A stretch of 7,788 bases of DNA from Porticoccaceae bacterium (GTDB lineage: Bacteria; Pseudomonadota; Gammaproteobacteria; Pseudomonadales; Porticoccaceae): the NCBI GenBank assembly GCA_002710745.1, contig PALW01000003.1:22610-30397 (forward strand). The letters run 5' to 3'. How positions within the stretch are numbered: position 1 is the first letter of the stretch; each line of letters starts with the position of its first letter. Below, one piece after another: positions 1 through 6,394 of the stretch. The translations under genes were made by a program, and so were the position numbers. The notes below the pieces were generated by a model. That model was not told the origin of the DNA. It saw only the letters and a program-made list of their open reading frames with translations, and did not search any database.

Positions 1-179
1 CAACCAGACCAATTGGAACGCATCGAGTAATCTGGAGCCATCGGGAGAGGCTTCTCTCCAAAAGCATGGTCAGGTTTGTAACTCGCGATTAATACTTGAA
101 ACGCAATAAACAAAAGCGCGATTAAAATCGCAGGTGCACCTACAAAAACCCAAATCAATATCTTTGCGGTTTTACTCAT
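1..179 (-). CDS. N-terminus of probable DUF3089-family membrane-anchored hydrolase-like protein (partial, runs off left edge)
   Basis: Only the first 59 codons are present; the rest lies beyond the left edge. The ATG is at 177-179, 12 nt after the stop of the preceding ABC gene, with a good Shine-Dalgarno (GAGGAAG, 183-189) 3 nt upstream of the AAA-flanked start. The start is basic (MSKTAK) and is followed by one strong hydrophobic stretch at about residues 7-33, which reads as an uncleaved signal anchor or single membrane helix. Next comes a short tail with FGEKPLPMAPDYS and SNWSG. The APDYS...NW pattern after an N-terminal helix resembles the start of DUF3089 proteins, which are predicted alpha/beta-hydrolase-fold enzymes. 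The family call rests on this short motif, and the catalytic region is out of view. Position and spacing make it the fifth visible gene of the GH32/ABC operon. It could instead be an unrelated membrane protein. Confidence 0.6.
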   Translation of the reverse strand, partial: MSKTAKILIWVFVGAPAILIALLFIAFQVLIASYKPDHAFGEKPLPMAPDYSMRSNWSG

Positions 180-191
180 AAAACTTCCTCT

Positions 192-2180
192 CTAATCATT
201 TTGCAAATTAACAAATTGTCGATAACGACCCGTTTTCTTGGACATCAATTCATCATGGGAACCAACATCTGATATCTTTCCATCCTCGATAAATATAATC
301 TGATCAGCAGCTTTGACCGTTGATAGTCTGTGAGCAATAATAATAAATAACTTTTTGTCCGCCACCTGTTTCAAACCAGCCATTAACTTATTTTCGGTCT
401 TCGGATCTAGGGCAGCAGTGGGTTCATCAAGAATAACGATTGGGGTATCTCTCAAAATACCTCTAGCAATAGATATTCTTTGTTTTTGCCCAACAGATAT
501 CGTATTACCCGCTTTGCCAAGTCCTGTATCAATTCCGTCAGGAAGATTGGCAATAAACTCATCAGCACAAGATATCCTACAGGCGAAATCAATCTCTTCA
601 CTCGTGGCATTAGGTCGCGCCAAAAGTAAGTTTTCTTTTATCGTGTCCGAGAGAAGCATATGCTCCTGGAAAACGTAAGTTACCTGTTCCCTTATATCTT
701 TTACTGATCTATCGGATAGTTTGTATTCATCGAACCAGATGTCTCCCGAACTCGGCCTTAAATATCCCGGCAATAAATAAGCGAGCGATGTTTTACCCGC
801 TCCCGTCGGCCCAACAATTGCTATTACTTTACCAATCGGTAAATCAAGATTTATATTTTTGAGCGCAACGCGTCCATCAGGATACGAAAAGTCTACATTC
901 CTAATTTTGACACCCTTTTGTATCCGGCCCATTCGCCTGGCATCGTCATTGTATTCCGAAGTATAGTCGATGAAAAAAAACACTCTTCTGACAGCCGCGA
1001 TATTTTTTTGAACCTCAACCAAATAAAGTCCGAGGCCTCCAGCGGCAGAACTCAGCATAAAAAACATACTTATTAACGCCGAATAATCTCCAACAGTCAG
1101 TTCATCTTCAATCACACTATTCGATATCAAAACAAATGCAATCGCCATTGATCCGAAGATACAAATATAATTTACCATTGAGATTAATGCATCAAATAAT
1201 GCAGTATGTCGATGCCGTCTGTAAGACTCTTCACTCGCATCACTGAATCGCTGAGCTTCCTTTTCAGATCCCCCTAAAGACTGCACAGCCGAGATATTTT
1301 CAATACTCTCTTCCATGGTATTTGTTGTCGATGCACCAGCCGCTCTATTAGTTTGATGGAGTCTTCTTGCCAAACCAGTTAAAGGAATTGTGATAAATAA
1401 AATCAAGAAAACCAGGAACACCGCTAGCTTGAGTAACTCGGGTATAAAATCACCATAGGTACTTTGCATTAAATAAATATTTAATACAGTTCCCAAAATG
1501 AGCAGCAATGGTTCAATAGTCAACCGATAACATATTCCAGGAAGCATTGGTGAGTCATACATAACCCGGTAGACAGAATCTCCTATTCTCTGATCATCAA
1601 GCGTTGTCATTTCTAAACGCGTTAATCTCTCCATTAGCTGCATTCTCAAATCATTTGCTAACCTTTGCGTCATTCTTATCGTCAGTGATAATTCAATCAA
1701 TCCCCAGATACCATTCGCTTTACTTCCACCGGCTGATAAAGCCTGTTCAGACTGAGTCGCCGCATCATAACCAATAGGCATTCCCCAAGCTTCAGCCTGC
1801 TCTGCGGGAGCGGCTCTTAATCCAAAAATAGTAAGTGTTACTAACATAAAAGAGGTAATCGCAAACATAATTTCACTAGGTGTAAGACCCTCAAGCAATC
1901 CCAATAAGGGGATAAAAAATGAAGGGAGATTAGCATTTAAGATATCAATAGGCTGCTGCAGTATCACGTGATCTACAATAATTTTCAAAATCCAAGGCAC
2001 GAGTAATGGAGGTAAAACAGAAACTAATGCAAACAAAATTTTTATAATAAAAAATACTTTTACTCTTCCAATAAACTGAAGTGATCGGCCGACAATCCGA
2101 AGTGTCTCAGATCCCGAGAGACGCGTATCTAAGTCTACTCGATCATCAAATCTCTTATCATGCGTCGTGGCATCGCTCAT
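192..2180 (-). CDS. ABC exporter-type half transporter, subunit 2 of a heterodimer (fused membrane and ATPase domains)
   Basis: A 662-residue type IV (exporter-fold) ABC half transporter. The membrane domain spans about residues 40-390 (helices near 41-70, 104-123, 220-240, 250-270, 330-352 and 365-388). The ATPase domain spans about 425-660. Visible motifs are Walker A GPTGAGKT (457-464), Q-loop Gln505, signature ISVGQ (561-565), Walker B IVILDE with catalytic Glu586, D-loop ALD (590-592) and H-loop His617. The signature has Val where LSGGQ has its first Gly. A polar segment of about 35 residues (roughly 123-157) interrupts the helix-2 region, where most exporters run straight into the coupling helix. 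The ATG directly abuts the TAG of the upstream ABC gene, with GGGTG 8 nt before it, so translation is probably coupled. Two adjacent, diverged half transporters imply an inner-membrane heterodimer. The substrate is unknown; the operon suggests a glycoside, lipid or small metabolite. Confidence 0.9.
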   Translation of the reverse strand: MSDATTHDKRFDDRVDLDTRLSGSETLRIVGRSLQFIGRVKVFFIIKILFALVSVLPPLLVPWILKIIVDHVILQQPIDILNANLPSFFIPLLGLLEGLTPSEIMFAITSFMLVTLTIFGLRAAPAEQAEAWGMPIGYDAATQSEQALSAGGSKANGIWGLIELSLTIRMTQRLANDLRMQLMERLTRLEMTTLDDQRIGDSVYRVMYDSPMLPGICYRLTIEPLLLILGTVLNIYLMQSTYGDFIPELLKLAVFLVFLILFITIPLTGLARRLHQTNRAAGASTTNTMEESIENISAVQSLGGSEKEAQRFSDASEESYRRHRHTALFDALISMVNYICIFGSMAIAFVLISNSVIEDELTVGDYSALISMFFMLSSAAGGLGLYLVEVQKNIAAVRRVFFFIDYTSEYNDDARRMGRIQKGVKIRNVDFSYPDGRVALKNINLDLPIGKVIAIVGPTGAGKTSLAYLLPGYLRPSSGDIWFDEYKLSDRSVKDIREQVTYVFQEHMLLSDTIKENLLLARPNATSEEIDFACRISCADEFIANLPDGIDTGLGKAGNTISVGQKQRISIARGILRDTPIVILDEPTAALDPKTENKLMAGLKQVADKKLFIIIAHRLSTVKAADQIIFIEDGKISDVGSHDELMSKKTGRYRQFVNLQND

Positions 2181-4091
2181 CTATTCATCACCCGTCTCTG
2201 ACTTCACAAATTCTGCATAATCTCCCTTCAGTGTCATTAGATCTTGGTGGCTACCAAATTCTTTTATCTCTCCTGAATCCAAAACGGCGATTCGATCAGC
2301 GGATTTTATGGTGGATAGTCTATGTGTAATAATAAAAATAATTCTGTTTCTACCCCATTTTGCAATGTTACTCATCACTCTTTTTTCAGTCTCAGCATCC
2401 AAAGACGCCGTAGGCTCATCCAGAATTAAGATAGGTGTGTTTTTCAGCAAGGCTCGAGCGATCGACAATCTTTGTCTCTGACCCGTTGACAACTTTCCAC
2501 CCCTTTCTCCAAGCTCAGTTTCATAATTTAATGGCATGTCATTTATGAAATCATCAGCACATGCAATTTTTGAGGCATCAATTATTTCGGCCTCAGTCGT
2601 GGACTCTATGCCATATGCAATATTTTCTTTTACAGATTTTGCAAATAATATATTTTGCTGAAGCGCAATCGAAACATTTGATCTTAAATCTGATGTGGAA
2701 AAATCTTTAATATCAGTGCCATTTATTAACACTGTTCCTCGATCAGGATCATAAAGTCGCAGTAAAAGCGACAGTAATGTTGATTTACCGCTCCCCGTAC
2801 CGCCAACTATTGCAGTGATAGTTCCTAATTTTGCCTCTAAGTTAATATCCGTCAGGACTGAATGGTCTTTTTCATAAGAAAATGCAACACTCTCGAATGA
2901 GACTTTCTGAATTGTTTTTGGGAAAACTTTTGGATTAACTTTTTCCTTAATCTCCGGCTCAATATCTAAGATATAAAAGGCTCGTCTCAGCCCCATTACC
3001 AAGTCTTGAACAATCGATATTAGGTAAGACGCCTCCCATACCTGGGCTGCCAACTCCTCACCTTGAGCCGAGGCAGCTCTGAAAGCTCCCAGATTCCATG
3101 CTGCAAAGCCAACAAAAGCAACCACACCTCCAAGATATGTAGATTTTTCGATGATAGACCAAGTTGCCATGAAATATTCTGCAACTATAAAGCCACCAAT
3201 ACTTAGAAGAAGAGAAATTAAAAGGTAGATCGATATATACAACCGCATCTCAAATGCAGCATTTAAGGCATGTTTTGAATCATGACTAAATCTTCTCATC
3301 ATCTCCTCTTCAGCACTATTTGCTTTCACAACACGCGAGGCCGCGAGGTTTTCTTGGATTCTAGATGTTAACGCACTATTTAACTCTCTAGACAATCTCG
3401 CTTTCTCTCTAATTATTGGTACAAATTTTTTACTTACTAAGAACATTAAAATGGAAATGACAAAAATAATTAATCCAAACCAAGGCGAGAAAAACAAAAG
3501 AACCAAAGATGCAAAAAATATCCAGCCCACCACACGAAGTGGAGTCATGACACACCATTGGAGTACATTTGTAATAGTCGCGCTATCTTGATAAACCCGA
3601 TAAATAAGATCACCCGTGCGCGACGAGCTATGATATCTAAGAGAGAGATGCTCTGCTCTACTCAACATCTCTACACGCAGTTGTTGGTTTACTCTCTGAA
3701 AAATCCAAATCATATAATACGTGCCAAAAACAATCGATCCGTAAACAATAATTACCCAAAAACCACCGCCTATTATCATTCGATCTCTCAAAGTATCTCT
3801 CTCAGAGAGACTCAAAAGCTCTTCATTTTCTCCGCCATTAGAAACAAAGGAATCATTTAGGAAAAACATACTTGCTTGTAAAGATTGTAGTTTTTCTCCT
3901 TGAAGCAGTTTGTTGTAGACTAAATCCTCCACAAGGACCATTGATCCAAGGACAAGAACTCCGGAGAAAATAGTCAGTGAGATAAAAGCGAGTAAATGCT
4001 TAATTTGAGGTCTATAGAATGGCCAACATCGTTTTAAATAACTCCAGACTTCACTGAGAGTTACTGGGCGACTGTCATCAGTGGAAGTCAA
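2181..4091 (-). CDS. ABC exporter-type half transporter, subunit 1 of a heterodimer (fused membrane and ATPase domains)
   Basis: A second exporter-fold ABC half transporter, clearly diverged from its downstream neighbour. The open frame extends to a TTG at 4121 (646 aa; residue numbers here use that frame). I prefer TTG 4089-4091 (636 aa): it overlaps the upstream TGA as TTGA and sits 6 nt after an ideal GGAGGG. Membrane helices lie near 42-64, 114-141, 190-212, 213-231, 291-316 and 328-345, with a long external loop of about 48 residues after helix 1. ATPase motifs are Walker A GGTGSGKS (440-447), Q-loop Gln488, signature LSTGQ (544-548), Walker B ILILDE with Glu569, D-loop SLD (573-575) and His600. 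About 15-18 extra residues (FRAASAQGEELAAQ...) follow helix 6 before the ATPase domain. Both partners keep the catalytic Glu and H-loop His, so neither nucleotide site looks dead by those residues. It probably pairs with the product of 192-2180 in the inner membrane; substrate and direction are unknown. Confidence 0.9.
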   Translation of the reverse strand: MTSTDDSRPVTLSEVWSYLKRCWPFYRPQIKHLLAFISLTIFSGVLVLGSMVLVEDLVYNKLLQGEKLQSLQASMFFLNDSFVSNGGENEELLSLSERDTLRDRMIIGGGFWVIIVYGSIVFGTYYMIWIFQRVNQQLRVEMLSRAEHLSLRYHSSSRTGDLIYRVYQDSATITNVLQWCVMTPLRVVGWIFFASLVLLFFSPWFGLIIFVISILMFLVSKKFVPIIREKARLSRELNSALTSRIQENLAASRVVKANSAEEEMMRRFSHDSKHALNAAFEMRLYISIYLLISLLLSIGGFIVAEYFMATWSIIEKSTYLGGVVAFVGFAAWNLGAFRAASAQGEELAAQVWEASYLISIVQDLVMGLRRAFYILDIEPEIKEKVNPKVFPKTIQKVSFESVAFSYEKDHSVLTDINLEAKLGTITAIVGGTGSGKSTLLSLLLRLYDPDRGTVLINGTDIKDFSTSDLRSNVSIALQQNILFAKSVKENIAYGIESTTEAEIIDASKIACADDFINDMPLNYETELGERGGKLSTGQRQRLSIARALLKNTPILILDEPTASLDAETEKRVMSNIAKWGRNRIIFIITHRLSTIKSADRIAVLDSGEIKEFGSHQDLMTLKGDYAEFVKSETGDE

Positions 4092-4855
4092 AAATATCCC
4101 TCCGCATGAAATCGTGTCCAAGGTTCCCGCTTGCCTATCCCATATCCTGAGAGGAACCCTTCTTTAAGCCACGAAACAAATTTTGGATATTGTTTTAATT
4201 CATCTATCTTATCCAATGCAGATATCCATGGTCGCTGATCATAGCTCACTTGCCGTGGGATATATTTCCCATCCTCAAAAACCGCATAGCATGCATGAGT
4301 TCTTCCGCATCTCGGTTGGCCAACACTACCTGGATTAATATAAGTCTTGCCATTCAATTCATGAGTAAATTGAATATGATTATGGCCAAATAGCACAAGC
4401 TCAGAATCATTTCCTGGATCTATCGCTTCAAAACTTGATGCATCCGCATATGGAATCGCTGCGGGTATCGATCTATTAAGCTGACCATGATGCAGAAAGA
4501 AGTTAACGCCGCCGATTTCGTACTTACCACTGAAACTATACGTTTTTGTGGTCTCAATAATTTCGGATGGTATTTGTTTGAAGGCCCATCGATTGTATGC
4601 GCGCCAGTCTTCTGGCCATTTATCAATCAATACATGATCGAGTAAAATTTCATCATGATTTCCCATAATATTAATGTCAGGCTGCACATCGAGCAAAATT
4701 TCTGCTGTTTCTTTTGGTTGAGGCCCGCTTAAAACAGAATCTCCAAGAAAAACAAGAAAATCATAGTCTGACTCACTCTTAAGAACTGCTTTGAGTCCCT
4801 CAGCATTACCATGTATATCACTTATGACAAGAATTTTTCCCTGCTTAGAGGTCAT
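4088..4855 (-). CDS. Calcineurin-like metallophosphoesterase, YfcE/MJ0936 type (Metallophos_2)
   Basis: A 255-residue cytoplasmic phosphoesterase of the two-metal calcineurin-like superfamily. With the ATG at 4853-4855 as residue 1, metal ligands in order are SDIHGN (Asp13, His15), the GD of GDSVLSGP (Asp39), GNHD (Asn66, His67), LHHG (His122/123) and GHNH (His158, His160). The family-typical NPGSVGQPR follows at 174-182. All expected ligands are present, so it should be active; known relatives hydrolyse phosphodiesters or phosphomonoesters, and the substrate here cannot be told. The open frame extends to a GTG at 4862-4864, but GGAG (4864-4867) overlaps that GTG and lies 8 nt before the ATG, so I choose the ATG. 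Only 1 nt separates this start from the GH32 stop, and the C-terminus overlaps the ABC gene, so the gene sits inside the operon. A role on a sugar phosphate linked to the GH32 pathway is inference. Confidence 0.88.
   Translation of the reverse strand: MTSKQGKILVISDIHGNAEGLKAVLKSESDYDFLVFLGDSVLSGPQPKETAEILLDVQPDINIMGNHDEILLDHVLIDKWPEDWRAYNRWAFKQIPSEIIETTKTYSFSGKYEIGGVNFFLHHGQLNRSIPAAIPYADASSFEAIDPGNDSELVLFGHNHIQFTHELNGKTYINPGSVGQPRCGRTHACYAVFEDGKYIPRQVSYDQRPWISALDKIDELKQYPKFVSWLKEGFLSGYGIGKREPWTRFHAEGYF
4098..4103 (-). promoter_or_regulatory. Shine-Dalgarno GGAGGG that sets the start of the first ABC gene
   Basis: On the minus strand GGAGGG is followed by six nucleotides (ATATTT) and then TTG at 4089-4091. 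That TTG overlaps the metallophosphoesterase TGA as TTGA. The alternative TTG at 4119-4121 lies upstream of this site and so could not use it. The arrangement is typical of translational coupling in an operon. Confidence 0.7.
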
Positions 4856-4856
4856 A

Positions 4857-6206
4857 TCAATCACTCCAAATCGTTTTTAATTCGTGTAACGTAAAGTTCC
4901 GAATATATTGTGTTCCGGAATATGATAAAAAAACGATCGGATTTATATAACCATCAGGGAGAAAGCAAAAAGAACCCGACAATAATCCGTTATCTATAAA
5001 AATCTCAATAGACGTTTTATCGACTAGTAGACGAACCGAAATTTCTTTTCCTTTTGGTAGTCCGATCGTTTTTCGATCTTCAACAATTTTATGCTCACCA
5101 CTAGACTGCATGCTAAATTCATTATTTTCCCAATCAAATGATAAATAATGTCCTCGGATCATAAGATAGAGAGATTTGGAAGATGCCTTATCCACGATGA
5201 AAGAGATGTCAAATAGTTTAGCACTTGTTTTTGGAATAAAAGATTTACCCTTGGAAACTTCGCATTCAGCCATATTAATAGTCTTTAGATAAAGCGATCT
5301 AATTTCATCAATTGGCCACCGATGAATAATTGGTTTCCCGTTAATATTTTTTAAAGTCAACTCTAATGGAAATGATAATTGTTGATTAAACGGCATTTCA
5401 GGATATCGGCCGCCTGCCATCCAAGAAATTTGAATTCTTCGATCATTATCTGTATTACTCCAAGTTTGAGAAGCATAGCCATTTCTTCCATATTCAAATA
5501 AATTATTTGAACTCTCCTCAGTAAATAACTCACCATCAAATGAGCCAACTGTATATGTCCCATTCGCACCAGAAAAAATCCATTTCTCATTTCCATTATT
5601 ATCAGATAATGAAAAAAAATCAGGGCACTCGCAGTCTGAAGTAAGTTGAATATCCTGAAATTTCTCCCAAGATTTAGCGTCTTGAGATCTGAGCAAACAA
5701 AATTTATCTTCAGTAAGATAGAGGGCCATAATCCACTGTTGCGTTTTTGCGTGCCACACCACTCGTGGATCTCGGTCTTCACCCACCATAGTCTTTACTA
5801 CTGGATTATTCGCATACTTCTCCCAGCTAACTCCGTTATCTAAACTATATGCCATACACTGAGTGTAGGATGCCTCCGAGTCATCACGATTAGCTGCTGT
5901 GTAAAATAGAATAATTGCATTTTCTCCAAGGCCAGACGTATTGTTATGGTCAACAACTGCTGATCCAGAGAACATGCTACCCATTTTATCAGGATGCAAG
6001 GCATGGTCTTTCTGCTCCCAATGGAGCAGATCACTACTTACAGCATGGCCCCACCACATCGGACCCCAAGTATTAGCTTCAATGTTATGCTGAAAAAAGA
6101 GATGCCAAACTCCATTGAAATACACGAGGCCATTGGGGTCATTGATCCACTTTCTTTTTGATGTGAAGTGAAATTGAGGTCTATGAATCTCAGTATATTC
6201 GGTCAA
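4857..6206 (-). CDS. Glycoside hydrolase family 32 beta-fructosidase (levanase/invertase-like), apparently cytoplasmic
   Basis: A 449-residue GH32 enzyme that hydrolyses beta-fructofuranosyl linkages (sucrose, kestose-type oligosaccharides, inulin or levan; exact substrate unknown). The five-bladed propeller (about 8-300) carries WINDPNG (20-26, nucleophile Asp23), the GP...WWGHAVSSDLLHW block (48-63), SGSAVV (80-85), RDP (145-147, transition-state stabiliser Asp146) and ECP (193-195, acid/base Glu193). The beta-sandwich module (about 310-445) includes the usual LLVDKTSIEIFIDNG segment (393-407). Length and order match SacC-type fructosidases without their secretion signal. The polar N-terminus begins eight residues before the first propeller strand and has no signal peptide, so the enzyme should stay in the cytosol and its substrate must be imported or made inside. 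Start is TTG at 6204-6206 with GAGGG (6216-6220) 9 nt upstream; no in-frame ATG occurs before Met50. It is the first gene of the minus-strand operon. Confidence 0.93.
   Translation of the reverse strand: MTEYTEIHRPQFHFTSKRKWINDPNGLVYFNGVWHLFFQHNIEANTWGPMWWGHAVSSDLLHWEQKDHALHPDKMGSMFSGSAVVDHNNTSGLGENAIILFYTAANRDDSEASYTQCMAYSLDNGVSWEKYANNPVVKTMVGEDRDPRVVWHAKTQQWIMALYLTEDKFCLLRSQDAKSWEKFQDIQLTSDCECPDFFSLSDNNGNEKWIFSGANGTYTVGSFDGELFTEESSNNLFEYGRNGYASQTWSNTDNDRRIQISWMAGGRYPEMPFNQQLSFPLELTLKNINGKPIIHRWPIDEIRSLYLKTINMAECEVSKGKSFIPKTSAKLFDISFIVDKASSKSLYLMIRGHYLSFDWENNEFSMQSSGEHKIVEDRKTIGLPKGKEISVRLLVDKTSIEIFIDNGLLSGSFCFLPDGYINPIVFLSYSGTQYIRNFTLHELKTIWSD
4864..4867 (-). promoter_or_regulatory. Shine-Dalgarno GGAG deciding the metallophosphoesterase start
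   Basis: GGAG lies inside the last codons of the GH32 gene, 8 nt before the ATG at 4853-4855. The competing GTG (4862-4864) shares its first base with this motif and has no purine-rich site of its own upstream. Confidence 0.55.
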
Positions 6207-6215
6207 AAATTTACA

Positions 6216-6220
6216 CCCTC
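6216..6220 (-). promoter_or_regulatory. Shine-Dalgarno GAGGG for the TTG-started GH32 gene
   Basis: AAGAGGG precedes the TTG start by 9 nt on the minus strand. It supports a TTG start for GH32, since the next in-frame Met falls after the catalytic Asp motif. Confidence 0.5.
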
Positions 6221-6246
6221 TTGTTTATTGTTTTCTTACCCATGTG

Positions 6247-6252
6247 ATTATA
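6247..6252 (-). promoter_or_regulatory. Candidate -10 box (TATAAT) for the GH32 operon
   Basis: The minus strand reads AAATATAATCACATG, a perfect TATAAT, and would place a transcript start about 35 nt before the GH32 TTG. No good -35 (TTGACA-like) lies 16-18 nt upstream, so it would need an activator, or the match may be chance in AT-rich DNA. Confidence 0.35.
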
Positions 6253-6268
6253 TTTTTATATGATTTGT

Positions 6269-6282
6269 TAAACACATGTTTA
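6269..6282. repeat. Small palindrome TAAACA-CA-TGTTTA in the divergent promoter region
   Basis: Six-base arms separated by two bases form an exact inverted repeat. It lies just upstream of the GH32-facing TATAAT, overlapping where its -35 element would be. That fits an operator for a dimeric regulator, but a palindrome this small in AT-rich DNA can arise by chance. Confidence 0.35.
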
Positions 6283-6292
6283 GAACATACTG

Positions 6293-6314
6293 TCACCCAT
6301 TTTAATCTGGGTGA
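6293..6314. repeat. Perfect inverted repeat TCACCCA-N8-TGGGTGA, candidate operator shared by both divergent units
   Basis: Seven-base arms (6293-6299 and 6308-6314) pair exactly around the AT-rich spacer TTTTAATC. The site lies near the middle of the 188-bp divergent region, about 87 bp upstream of the GH32 start and 81 bp upstream of the dehydrogenase start. It is the most GC-rich patch there. Both flanking genes point away and no T-tract follows, so a terminator is unlikely. A 22-bp dyad is a normal size for a dimeric transcription factor; the regulator is not encoded in this window. Confidence 0.5.
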
Positions 6315-6365
6315 GTTTCAGAGAATAACCTGAATACAAGATATGATCAAAGAACTAATCTATTG

Positions 6366-6371
6366 CATAAT
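6366..6371 (+). promoter_or_regulatory. Weak candidate -10 box (CATAAT) for the dehydrogenase unit
   Basis: CATAAT matches TATAAT at five of six bases. ATGATC lies 17 nt upstream (6343-6348) and matches the -35 consensus at only three of six. If used, the leader would be about 17 nt and would contain the AAAGGA ribosome site. Confidence 0.22.
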
Positions 6372-6381
6372 GTTGACAAAT

Positions 6382-6387
6382 AAAGGA
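6382..6387 (+). promoter_or_regulatory. Shine-Dalgarno AAAGGA of the dehydrogenase gene
   Basis: AAAGGA lies 7 nt before the ATG at 6395, a standard spacing that supports this start codon. Confidence 0.6.
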
Positions 6388-6394
6388 TTTCTCG

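Noticed and set aside
2081..2329. 82-codon plus-strand frame spanning the junction of the two ABC genes
   Set aside because: It is antisense to two well-supported coding sequences and its translation resembles no protein family.
3558..3860. 100-codon open frame on the plus strand
   Set aside because: It lies wholly antisense to the membrane domain of an ABC gene with clear motifs, its translation shows no recognisable domain, and it has no convincing ribosome site.
192..4091. The two ABC genes as a recent tandem duplication
   Set aside because: The two proteins differ strongly outside the ATPase motifs and carry different insertions, which points to an old heterodimer and not a recent copy.
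4856..4864. GTG at 4862-4864 as the metallophosphoesterase start
   Set aside because: The only Shine-Dalgarno overlaps this GTG, whereas it is ideally spaced for the ATG at 4853-4855. The three extra residues add nothing to the fold.
5363..5782. 139-codon open frame on the minus strand
   Set aside because: It is an out-of-frame shadow inside the GH32 gene, whose own frame carries the RDP and ECP catalytic motifs across this stretch.
6293..6314. The 22-bp dyad read as a rho-independent terminator
   Set aside because: Both flanking genes start from this region and point away from it, and no T-tract follows the stem on either strand.
6373..6378. Perfect TTGACA -35-like hexamer upstream of the dehydrogenase
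   Set aside because: It lies only 16 nt before the ATG, so the matching -10 would fall inside the coding sequence and exclude the ribosome site from the transcript.
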